The notes beneath the pieces are model-generated. The model was given only the letters and a program-made list of their open reading frames with translations, was not told where the DNA came from and did no database searches. The translations under genes and the position numbers were made by a program. From NCBI GenBank assembly GCA_002722315.1, contig PBLG01000017.1, forward strand, positions 1-64,000: DNA of 64,000 nucleotides. The letters run 5' to 3'. Positions 1 to 7,571 of this stretch are shown in pieces (the stretch's first letter is position 1; each line of letters opens with the position of its first letter). This stretch comes from Lysobacterales bacterium. GTDB taxonomy: Bacteria > Pseudomonadota > Gammaproteobacteria > Xanthomonadales > Wenzhouxiangellaceae.

Positions 1-91
1 AACAACCAACAACCAACAACCAACAACCAACAACCAACAACCAACAACCAACAACCAACAACCAACAACCAACAACCAACAACCAACAACC
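1..91. repeat. 7-bp tandem repeat (AACAACC)n, 13 perfect copies
   Basis: Thirteen uninterrupted copies of the heptamer AACAACC run from the first base of the window, so the array probably continues upstream. It ends 45 bp before guaA, with a decaying copy (taaaacccaa) just after it. The heptamer is not a multiple of 3 and lacks T and G on this strand, so it is a strongly purine/pyrimidine-skewed microsatellite. It may be copy-number variable and could affect guaA expression; that is inference. Confidence 0.95.
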
Positions 92-135
92 TAAAACCCA
101 AGGCCGACAGCCCGCCGCAATACCGGAAGCCCCCA

Positions 136-1728
136 ATGCCTGAATCCGCCTCGCAGCCCGACATCCACGCCTCCCGCATCCTCATCCTGGATTTCGGCTC
201 GCAGTACACCCAGCTGATCGCCCGGCGTATCCGCGAGATCGGGGTTTACTCCGAGATCATGCCGTTCGACGTCGGAGAGGAAGCGATCCGGGATTTCGCG
301 CCCAGCGGCATCGTGCTGTCCGGCGGCCCGGAGTCGGTGTCGTTCGAGGACAGCCCGCGCATTCCCGAAGCCGTATACGAACTCGGCGTGCCGCTGCTGG
401 GCATCTGCTATGGCATGCAGGCCATGGCGACGCATTTCGGCGGCACTGTCGATCCATCCGACGAAAAGGAATTCGGCTACGCCGAGGTCGCCATCGCCAA
501 TCCGTCGCGGTTGCTCGACGGCATAGAGGACCGGGTGGCGACCAACGGCCGCGGCGTGCTGGAGGTCTGGATGAGCCACGGCGACAAGGTGACCGTGCTC
601 CCGGAAGGCTTCGAGACCATGTGTACCACCGGCTCGGCGCCGATCGCCGGTATGGCCGACGACGACCGACGCTACTACGGTCTCCAGTTCCATCCCGAAG
701 TGACCCACACCGCCCAGGGCCGGCGGATTCTCGAGCGCTTCGTGCTCGAGATCTGCGGCTGCAGTGCCGACTGGACCACCGAGGCGATCATCGAGGACCA
801 GATCGCCCGGGTACGCGAGCAGGTCGGTGACGACAGCGTGCTGCTGGGGCTTTCCGGCGGCGTGGATTCCTCGGTGGTCGCGGCCCTGCTGCACGAGGCC
901 ATCGGGGATCAGCTGCTTTGCATTTTCGTCGATACGGGTCTTTTGCGTTACCAGGAGGGCGACCAGGTCATGGCCACCTTCGCCGAGCATCTCGGCGTTC
1001 GGGTCGAGCGCGTCGATGCGCGCGACCAGTTCCTCGATGCGCTGGCGGGCATCGACGACCCGGAACAGAAGCGCAAGGTCATCGGCCGCGAGTTCATCGC
1101 GGTGTTCGATGCCGCGGCCAAGAATCACCGCGAGGCCGGCTGGCTGGCCCAGGGCACGATCTACCCGGACGTGATCGAATCGGCGGGTGCGGCCACCGGC
1201 AAGGCGAAGGTGATCAAGTCGCACCACAACGTCGGCGGCCTGCCCGAAGAGATGAACCTGAAACTCATCGAACCGCTGCGCGAACTGTTCAAGGACGAGG
1301 TGCGCAGGATCGGCGTCGAACTCGGACTGCCGGCCGAACTGGTCATGCGCCACCCGTTTCCCGGTCCCGGCCTGGGCGTGCGTATTCTTGGCGAAGTCAA
1401 GCCCGAGTACATCGAGCCGCTGCAGAAGGCCGACCATATCTTCATCTCCGAACTGCGCCGGGCCGGCCTTTACGACAAGGTCAGCCAGGCCTTTGCCGTC
1501 TTCCTGCCGGTCAGGTCGGTGGGGGTGGTCGGCGACGCGCGCCGTTATGAATGGGTGATAGCGCTTCGGGCGGTCGAGACCATCGATTTCATGACCGCGC
1601 GCTGGGCCTATCTCGACCACGAATTCCTCGACCACGTTTCGCGTCGCATCATCAACGAGTGCGACGGCGTTTCCCGAGTCGTCTACGACATCTCGGGCAA
1701 GCCCCCGGCGACCATCGAGTGGGAATAG
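136..1728 (+). CDS. guaA: GMP synthase (glutamine-hydrolysing)
   Basis: Converts XMP, ATP and glutamine to GMP in the cytoplasmic purine pathway. The 530-aa length is usual for the family. The N-terminal class I glutamine amidotransferase domain has the nucleophile Cys91 in GICYGMQ and the His186/Glu188 pair in HPEVTH. The ATP-pyrophosphatase domain has its P-loop SGGVDSS at about 240-246. The C-terminal dimerisation domain ends in the typical [10 protein letters not shown]. The ATG start gives a normal N-terminus ahead of [18 protein letters not shown]. guaB would be expected upstream, outside the window. In related genomes tadA often follows guaA closely; here a foreign-looking cassette separates them. 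Confidence 0.98.
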   Translation: MPESASQPDIHASRILILDFGSQYTQLIARRIREIGVYSEIMPFDVGEEAIRDFAPSGIVLSGGPESVSFEDSPRIPEAVYELGVPLLGICYGMQAMATHFGGTVDPSDEKEFGYAEVAIANPSRLLDGIEDRVATNGRGVLEVWMSHGDKVTVLPEGFETMCTTGSAPIAGMADDDRRYYGLQFHPEVTHTAQGRRILERFVLEICGCSADWTTEAIIEDQIARVREQVGDDSVLLGLSGGVDSSVVAALLHEAIGDQLLCIFVDTGLLRYQEGDQVMATFAEHLGVRVERVDARDQFLDALAGIDDPEQKRKVIGREFIAVFDAAAKNHREAGWLAQGTIYPDVIESAGAATGKAKVIKSHHNVGGLPEEMNLKLIEPLRELFKDEVRRIGVELGLPAELVMRHPFPGPGLGVRILGEVKPEYIEPLQKADHIFISELRRAGLYDKVSQAFAVFLPVRSVGVVGDARRYEWVIALRAVETIDFMTARWAYLDHEFLDHVSRRIINECDGVSRVVYDISGKPPATIEWE

Positions 1729-1873
1729 ACCCGCTATCTGCACCATCCGCTCTACTTCGGCTCTCGGCGAACGGGTACCTGGCGATACCGCCCATTTTTC
1801 AGCGGAAACGGAATCAACAGTCTGATTCGTGGTCGAATTCGGTGAGTTGAACCGATACCCACGGAGGTCTTCC

Positions 1874-2584
1874 ATGAGATCCATTGCACTCGCCATTGGC
1901 CTGCTTGCCCTGATTCCGACATTCGCTACGGCCGAGATCCTGCCGCAGACCGAAGGGTACAGCGTCGAAGTCACATTCTCCGACAACCTTCAGCAGCGCA
2001 TGGCGTCGATCAACGGTCTCGAGCAGCGGCTCGAGGCGCGATTCCGGGAAAACAGGCACTACGCGACAAGCCCGCGTGAAGCCGGCAGCCAGCGGTTCGC
2101 GAAGAGCCGGACCGAAGGAACGGAGTGGGCCGGAGAGCGCCTGATCGGCGACGTCTCCGACTTCACGCTGGACAACCTGCTCGAGGCCCTGGTGGCCTAT
2201 AACGTGAACCGGGCCGCGCCCGATTTCGAAGGGCGCATCGAGATCCATATCGACGAACTCAAGCTCACCAACCCGTCGATAGCCTTTCTCGAATCGTTTC
2301 AGTCCTATGCCGAGGGTCGCGTCAAGGTGACCGACGCCGACGGCAACGTGCTGTTCGACGAGAAAGTCCGGACCAACCTGGTGATCGACAGCACGGTCGA
2401 CACGTCCTACGACGGCCCCGAGCTGGCGTTTGCCGAAACCGACCCCTCGCAACGTGCAGGTCCGACGCTTGCCTACTTCGTCGGCCGCGCCCTGAAGCGC
2501 GCATGGCCGGAGCGCAAGAGCGAAATCGTCGGCCCGGTGATCATCCGTGTTTCCGGACCGAACGAGCGCGTGATTCTCGACTGA
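1874..2584 (+). CDS. Hypothetical secreted (periplasmic) protein
   Basis: I do not recognise the family. The ATG at 1874 follows a strong Shine-Dalgarno (acggaggtcttcc) and gives a 236-aa protein with a clear Sec signal peptide: two basic residues after Met, a hydrophobic stretch through IALAIGLLALIPTF and a likely cut after ATA. There is no lipobox Cys, so the mature protein should be soluble in the periplasm. The rest is mixed polar sequence with no membrane segment or motif I can name. It lies 145 bp after guaA and 185 bp before the asparagine-synthase-like gene, so it may be a separate unit. An earlier in-frame start at 1829 would add residues ahead of the signal peptide and is unlikely. 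Confidence 0.75.
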   Translation: MRSIALAIGLLALIPTFATAEILPQTEGYSVEVTFSDNLQQRMASINGLEQRLEARFRENRHYATSPREAGSQRFAKSRTEGTEWAGERLIGDVSDFTLDNLLEALVAYNVNRAAPDFEGRIEIHIDELKLTNPSIAFLESFQSYAEGRVKVTDADGNVLFDEKVRTNLVIDSTVDTSYDGPELAFAETDPSQRAGPTLAYFVGRALKRAWPERKSEIVGPVIIRVSGPNERVILD

Positions 2585-2769
2585 CCGGGCCCGTTGCCCG
2601 CGAGGCAGCATTTCCCTGTCGAACGCGGTGGTTCCAGGGGGGCTCGATCAATGGCCCTGCCAGGCGCCGGATGCCGCCATGCACCTCCGCGCTGGACCCC
2701 GTCGAAGAGAACGGTTAACCTTCCGTTCCGCCCTGGGTACAAACTTTTTCAGACTCGATGGAGGTCTGC

Positions 2770-4095
2770 TTGGAACGTGCGATTCACCGTGTCGTGAACC
2801 TGATTTCCGACGAGGATCAGTCGATCCTGAACATGAGCGTGGAGGCGGCCAGAGATCGCCTGGTCCGGAATCCCGAAAGCCTGGACGACGTGCAGGGGTC
2901 GTTTGCCCTGGTCGCCCGCGACGGCGAGAACGTTTTGATGGCGCGCTCGCTCGACCGTCCGCTTCGCTACTTTCTGGCCAAGCAGGCCGAAGGCCCCATG
3001 CTGGTCGTGGCCGACCGGATCGACGCGATCAGGAAGCGACTGGAGGCGGAGGGATACGGCGATCAGTTCCACCCGACCTATACCCGCATGGTGCCGGCGC
3101 ATCATGTGACGACGCTGCGGCTGATCGGCTGCCCCGACCCAAACCCGTCGCAGCGACGTTTCTTCAACCCGCCGCGTGAAACGTTGCCGCCCGATCTCGA
3201 TCTGATCGGCGAGCTTTACGTCGGTGCGTTGATGAAGGAGACGAGCGACTGGCTGGCGGCCCAGGATGGAAGCGAACCCATAGGCGTCTGCTTCTCCGGG
3301 GGCATCGACAGCGGCGCCGTGCTGGTTGCGCTCGAGCGTTGTCTTCGCGCTGCCGGCCAGAGCCCGGCTCGTCTGAAGGCGTTTACGCTACAGGTCGGCG
3401 AGGGCGGAGAGGACGCGCGGCAGGCGCTCGAATTCCTGCGGCGCACCAACCTGGAGATGTTGGGTGAAATCGTCGAGGTGGAACCGGAATGCCTGGACCC
3501 GCTGCGGGCGGTGGAGGTCATCGAGGACTACAAGCCGCTTGACGTCGAGTGTGCAACGGTGGGTCTCGCCTTGCTCGAGGAGGTCAGAAGGCGCTACCCA
3601 TCATGGCGACTGCTGGTTGACGGCGACGGCGGTGACGAAAATCTCAAGGATTATCCGATCGAGGACAACCCCGAACTCACCATTCGAAGCGTCGTCAACA
3701 ACCTGATGCTGTATCACGAGGGCTGGGGTGTCGATGCGGTCAAGCATTCGCTGACCTACAGCGGCGGACTCAGCCGCGGCACCGTTCGCACCTACGCGCC
3801 TGCGCGCACCCTGGGATTTTCCGGGTTCAGCCCGTTCACCTGTCCGTCGGTCGTCGCGGTAGCCGAGGCGATACCTTTCGATGCGCTCAGCAAGGGATCT
3901 CACGAGCAACTTTACGAACTCAAGGGAGAGGTCGTGCGTCGGGGCATGAAACGAGTCCTGGATATCGATTTTCCGGTTTTCCCGAAGCGCCGATTTCAGC
4001 ACGGTGTGGCCGACGAAGGGCTTTTCGAACGCATCTTTTCCCGATCGCCAATGGCGTACCGGCGCCACTTCCTCGAGCTCCACGCAAGTTCGTGA
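2770..4095 (+). CDS. Asparagine-synthase-like ATP-pyrophosphatase lacking the glutaminase Cys
   Basis: The C-terminal half has the asparagine synthetase fold signature: the PP-loop SGGIDS at about residues 176-181 and DGDGGDENLKDY about 105 residues later, in place of the usual GEGSDE-FGGY. Such enzymes adenylate a carboxylate and form an amide or ring, as in AsnB, beta-lactam synthetase and lasso cyclases. The N-terminal ~130 residues still look like a glutaminase fold (SFALVARDG, ARSLDRPLRYF) but do not begin with the Cys2 nucleophile, so ammonia from glutamine is unlikely. The TTG at 2770 has GGAGG 5 nt upstream; the ATG at 2758 (445 aa) has no SD. It is the first gene of a trio with a radical SAM enzyme and a flavoprotein. 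The substrate is unknown. Confidence 0.85.
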   Translation: MERAIHRVVNLISDEDQSILNMSVEAARDRLVRNPESLDDVQGSFALVARDGENVLMARSLDRPLRYFLAKQAEGPMLVVADRIDAIRKRLEAEGYGDQFHPTYTRMVPAHHVTTLRLIGCPDPNPSQRRFFNPPRETLPPDLDLIGELYVGALMKETSDWLAAQDGSEPIGVCFSGGIDSGAVLVALERCLRAAGQSPARLKAFTLQVGEGGEDARQALEFLRRTNLEMLGEIVEVEPECLDPLRAVEVIEDYKPLDVECATVGLALLEEVRRRYPSWRLLVDGDGGDENLKDYPIEDNPELTIRSVVNNLMLYHEGWGVDAVKHSLTYSGGLSRGTVRTYAPARTLGFSGFSPFTCPSVVAVAEAIPFDALSKGSHEQLYELKGEVVRRGMKRVLDIDFPVFPKRRFQHGVADEGLFERIFSRSPMAYRRHFLELHASS

Positions 4096-4138
4096 TCGCC
4101 GGCCACGCCGGTATAACGGCCGTTTGCGGGCGGCCGGC

Positions 4139-5086
4139 GTGAGCCGGTCGCCCGAAGCTTCCGCTTCCGAGCCCGGGCGCCGAGGGCCGAAACCGGTTCA
4201 CGATCCGTGGCGGCCGATCGATGTTCTATTCGAATCCGAGCCGCTTTCCGGCGGCGGTTCGGAACGTGCGATGACCGTCTTCATGGTCGGCGCCGAGTGT
4301 CCGATGCGCTGCGTCTACTGCGACCTTTGGCAGCACACCCTGGACGAACGGACGCCGGAAGGCGCGCTCGCCGCACAGCTGGAGGTCGCGCTGGCGCGCC
4401 TCGACGATCGGGGCTGGCCGCTGTCCGATACCCGCGTGAAGCTCTACAACGCCAGCAATTTTTTCGAGCCGCGGGCGGTGCCCGATCGTGACGCAATGGC
4501 AATCGCGGATCGAATGCGGGGCGCTCGACGGGTGGTCGTGGAGAGCCACCCCGGGTTGCTGGGGCAACGCTGTCAGCGCTTCGCCGAGCGACTGGCGAGC
4601 GGCGATACCCGGCTGGAGGTGGCGATGGGGCTGGAGACCGCGCACCCGAAAGCGCTTCGGCAAATGAGGAAGGGCGCCGACCTCGACGATTTTGCGAAGG
4701 CGGCGCAATGGTTGCGCGAGCGCGAAATCGCCCTGCGCATCTTTCTGCTCGTCGGTGTGCCCTTCATCGATCAAGGCGACCAGGTTGCATGGCTTGAACG
4801 CTCCGTGGAGCGCGCTTGCGCCCTCGGCGCGGAGCGGATTGCGCTGATTCCTACCCGCGCGACGGTCCCGGAGATGAAGGCCCTGGCGTCTGCCGGCGCG
4901 TTCGAGCCACCGACCCTGGCGCTTGTCGAACAGGCCCTCGAGGCCGCCTGGTCGGTGGTCGATGGTGTTTCGCAGGACGTCATGGTGAGTGTCGATCCAT
5001 GGGATCTGGAGTTGCTTGCCGCCGGCGTCCCGGACGGTGCGCGGCGGATCGCCCGCTTGCAGCAGATCGCGGCGTCGCGACGATGA
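4139..5086 (+). CDS. Radical SAM enzyme, unknown substrate
   Basis: It carries the radical SAM cluster motif CPMRCVYC (CxxxCxxC; Cys54, 58 and 61 from the GTG start), so it should bind a 4Fe-4S cluster and SAM and start radical chemistry. Downstream blocks (LYNASNFFEP, VVVESHPGLL, VAMGLETAHPKAL) resemble the radical SAM subfamily that includes the archaeosine-synthase subunit RaSEA and TIGR01210-like proteins; the resemblance is by eye. No SPASM cluster is obvious at the C-terminus, which has no Cys after the mid-region one at about 145. The start is uncertain: the GTG at 4139 gives 315 aa, 43 nt after the previous stop, and no good SD is visible. Its stop overlaps the next ATG (ATGA), so the two are translationally coupled. 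Confidence 0.85.
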   Translation: MSRSPEASASEPGRRGPKPVHDPWRPIDVLFESEPLSGGGSERAMTVFMVGAECPMRCVYCDLWQHTLDERTPEGALAAQLEVALARLDDRGWPLSDTRVKLYNASNFFEPRAVPDRDAMAIADRMRGARRVVVESHPGLLGQRCQRFAERLASGDTRLEVAMGLETAHPKALRQMRKGADLDDFAKAAQWLREREIALRIFLLVGVPFIDQGDQVAWLERSVERACALGAERIALIPTRATVPEMKALASAGAFEPPTLALVEQALEAAWSVVDGVSQDVMVSVDPWDLELLAAGVPDGARRIARLQQIAASRR

Positions 5087-6711
5087 GCGCACGCTATGAC
5101 GTGGTCATCGTCGGCGGCGGGTTTTCGGGCAGCTTGCTGGCGCGCATGCTGGCCCGCGGCGGTCTTCGAACGCTGATTGTGGAGCGGGGCAGCCACCCGC
5201 GCTTTGCGCTGGGGGAATCGTCGACGCCGTTGGCCAACCTGGCCCTGGAGCGAATAGCGCTGGCCGACGAATGGCCGCAACTTTATTCGCTGGCGGCCTG
5301 GGGCCGCTGGGAGCGGGATTTGCCGCATTTGCGCCGCGGACTCAAACGGGGTTTTACCTTTTATCGGCAGCGTGAAGGTCAATCGTTCGCCGCAGAGTCC
5401 GACAACGCCGATCGCCTGCTGGTCGCCGCGTCCCCCGACGACGCCATCGCCGACACTCAGTGGTTGCGCGCCGACGTCGACGCCTGGCTGATAGAGCAGG
5501 CGCGTGACCAGGGTGCCGAGGTTCGAGAGCGAACCGACCTGGTGGAGTTCGAGGAAATGGATGCGGGGCTTCGACTGGTGCTGCGCAACCTCGACGATTC
5601 TCGCGAGGTGACCATCGAGGCCGGTTTCGCGGTCGACGCCGCCGGTGCAGGCGGTGCGCTCGCGCGGTTTGTCGAGAATCCGCTGCGCACGAACTCGATC
5701 CCGTTCAGCAGCCATCTGCTCTACGGTCACTTCGAAGGGCTTCTGCCGTTCGAACAGGTGGTGCCGCTGGATGTTTCCGGTGACCCATATCCGGAATCCC
5801 GGGCCGCGGTGCATCACCTGATGCGCGATGGGTGGATGTATCAGTTGCGCTTCGATCACGGTGTGACCAGCGCCGGACTGGTGCTGCCGGGAGCAGGGCA
5901 GGAACGGAACGAGGATCCGGCGATGGCGTTGAAGCGCCATCTCGATCGCTATCCTTCGATCGCCGCGCAGTTCGAGTGCGCCAGCGCCGTTCGTCCGGTC
6001 GCGAAGACCGGGCGCTTGCAGTATCGGCGAGCCAGGGCGGCAGGACGGCGCTGGGCGCTGCTCCCGCACGCCCTGGCATTCTACGACGCGCTGTTCTCCC
6101 CCGGTCTTGCCTGGAGCGTGCTGGGCGTCGAGCGTCTGGCCGAACTGCTGCTCGACAAACGGGTGGACCGCACGTCCGGTCTCGATAAATACGCGACGCT
6201 GCTCGGTCGCGAGGCCGATCACCTGGAGCGACTGATGGCCGGCGCTTATGCGCTTCTCGGCGATTTCGGGGATTTCGTGCCCTACAGCCAGTTGTACTTC
6301 GTCGCGGCCAGTTACCAGGAAACGGCGCAGCGGCTTCTCGATCCGCCGGCCGGGCCACTGAATGGTTGGGCTTGGCAAGGCTTCCTGGGAGCGGAAGACC
6401 CGCTGCTCGGAGACGCGGTCGCGACATTTTCGAGACGGGCCCTCGAACGTCGTCGTCGGCGGGCGGCGGGTGAAATTCCATCCGCGGCCGAATTCGCCGA
6501 GTCCATTGCCGCGGCAACAGAACCGCGCAACGTCGCCGGCCTGTTCGATCCCGCGCGACGCAATCTCTACCCGGCCGATCCTGAGGTCGTGCGGCGCCGT
6601 GCGAGCCTCCTCGGGCTGGTGCCTTCGGAATTCGAGGCCAGGGCGTCGCGACTTCGCAGTCCCGCGACATTCAGCGAAGCGACGCGCGGGCGCCTGGATG
6701 CCGGGCGCTGA
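5083..6711 (+). CDS. FAD-dependent oxidoreductase of the flavin halogenase-like superfamily
   Basis: This 542-aa protein starts with a Rossmann FAD-binding motif (VVIVGGGFSGSLLA, residues 7-20), followed by GESSTP (44-49) and RADVDAWLIEQA (129-140), a pattern typical of tryptophan-halogenase-like and geranylgeranyl-reductase-like flavoproteins. FYDALFSPGLAW (333-344) matches the second conserved FAD contact of halogenases. The diagnostic halogenase motif WxWxIP is not present: the aligned region reads WMYQLR (251-256). A dehydrogenase or hydroxylase is therefore more likely than a true halogenase. The ATG overlaps the radical SAM stop by 4 bp. It closes the three-gene operon and presumably acts on the product of its neighbours. 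Confidence 0.85.
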   Translation: MSARYDVVIVGGGFSGSLLARMLARGGLRTLIVERGSHPRFALGESSTPLANLALERIALADEWPQLYSLAAWGRWERDLPHLRRGLKRGFTFYRQREGQSFAAESDNADRLLVAASPDDAIADTQWLRADVDAWLIEQARDQGAEVRERTDLVEFEEMDAGLRLVLRNLDDSREVTIEAGFAVDAAGAGGALARFVENPLRTNSIPFSSHLLYGHFEGLLPFEQVVPLDVSGDPYPESRAAVHHLMRDGWMYQLRFDHGVTSAGLVLPGAGQERNEDPAMALKRHLDRYPSIAAQFECASAVRPVAKTGRLQYRRARAAGRRWALLPHALAFYDALFSPGLAWSVLGVERLAELLLDKRVDRTSGLDKYATLLGREADHLERLMAGAYALLGDFGDFVPYSQLYFVAASYQETAQRLLDPPAGPLNGWAWQGFLGAEDPLLGDAVATFSRRALERRRRRAAGEIPSAAEFAESIAAATEPRNVAGLFDPARRNLYPADPEVVRRRASLLGLVPSEFEARASRLRSPATFSEATRGRLDAGR

Positions 6712-7037
6712 CCCGTCTCGAACCAACAGGTCCGGATCGCCTTGAACCGGCCCAAAGCGTCCGCGCTCGGATTTCGGTAAATTCTCCCGGTGAAATTCAA
6801 GCTCGAACCTCGATTCGATCGAGCAGGCGGGTGAATCCCGGCAGCCCGCGCAGCGGGCGCAGCAACGGATCGTGCTGCTTCAGGAACGCGTGGTGCGCGA
6901 CAACGAGTTCCGCTTCGACGTCGACTTCGCCGCCGGCCCGCGAGGCCAGCGGTTCGGTTCCTCGGGTCGACACGAAACGCAGCCCGCCACGCGCGGGCTG
7001 TGGCACTATCTGACCAGCTTCACGAGAGCCTTCAGCG
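6712..7037. other. Intergenic gap between the cassette and tadA
   Basis: This 326-bp stretch has no convincing gene. On the minus strand an open frame ends near 6797 with a tail (DPLLRPLRGLPGFTRLLDRI) resembling the C-terminal end of TPR-type proteins, but no start or domain can be supported. No terminator, tRNA or inverted repeat was seen. It marks the right-hand junction of the region that separates guaA from tadA. Confidence 0.4.
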
Positions 7038-7499
7038 TTGATCTGGCACGAGCACGAAAAGCGGATGATGAACCGGGCGCTGGAACTGGCCGCCGAGGCC
7101 GAGGCCGCCGGCGAGGTTGCCGTCGGCGCGTTGATCGAGCGCGACGGCGAGATCCTGGGCGAGGGCAACAACCGGGTCATCCGCGATTCCGATCCCAGCG
7201 GCCACGCCGAGATGGTCGCGCTGCGCCGGGCCTGCAGTCGGGTCGAAAACTACCGGTTGCCGGGCGCCACGCTTTACGTCACGCTGGAGCCTTGCGCGAT
7301 GTGCGCCGGGGCCCTCGTGCATGCACGCATTCAGCGCGTCGTGTTCGCCGCCTGGGATCCGCGCGTCGGCGCCGGCGGCTCGATCATCAACCTGCTCGAC
7401 CACCCGCACATGAACCACCGCTGCATCGTCTCGACCGGCCTGCTGGGCGAGCAGGCCGAGGACATGCTGAAGAAGTTCTTCGTCGCTCGGCGCAGCTGA
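7038..7499 (+). CDS. tadA: tRNA-specific adenosine deaminase
   Basis: Deaminates the wobble adenosine 34 of tRNA-Arg(ACG) to inosine. The zinc-binding deaminase signature is intact: HAE (His56, Glu58) and PCAMC (Cys86, Cys89). The stretches NYRLPGATLYVTLEPC and MNHRCIVSTGLL align by eye along the length of E. coli TadA. The TTG start at 7038 keeps the conserved HE residues of the N-terminal helix (WHEHEKRMMNRAL); the ATGs at 7065 and 7068 would remove them. Length 153 aa is normal. It is followed 72 bp later by typA, which has its own likely -10 box. Confidence 0.95.
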   Translation: MIWHEHEKRMMNRALELAAEAEAAGEVAVGALIERDGEILGEGNNRVIRDSDPSGHAEMVALRRACSRVENYRLPGATLYVTLEPCAMCAGALVHARIQRVVFAAWDPRVGAGGSIINLLDHPHMNHRCIVSTGLLGEQAEDMLKKFFVARRS

Positions 7500-7527
7500 A
7501 ATTCAAGGGTTTTCCGCAGAATTGCGC

Positions 7528-7533
7528 TATAAT
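7528..7533 (+). promoter_or_regulatory. Candidate -10 box for typA
   Basis: A perfect TATAAT lies 38 bp before the typA ATG, just after tadA. No good -35 hexamer is visible at 16-18 bp spacing, so this is a partial promoter call. Confidence 0.4.
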
Positions 7534-7571
7534 GGCCGGCTGCCCCGCCTACAATCCAGGTCCCGCCCAAC

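Noticed and set aside
1-91. CRISPR array
   Set aside because: The unit is only 7 bp with no spacers; it is a microsatellite.
91-1986. 631-aa minus-strand open frame opposite guaA
   Set aside because: It is the antisense of a clear guaA gene, with Arg/Asp/His-rich composition typical of antisense of GC-rich codons and no domain.
4771-6726. 651-aa minus-strand frame opposite the flavoprotein
   Set aside because: Antisense shadow of the halogenase-like gene; no recognised motif, and the plus-strand protein has real FAD signatures.
1729-7037. Integrated genomic island with integrase at guaA
   Set aside because: No integrase, tRNA or repeated guaA end was found; only the interrupted gene order is seen.
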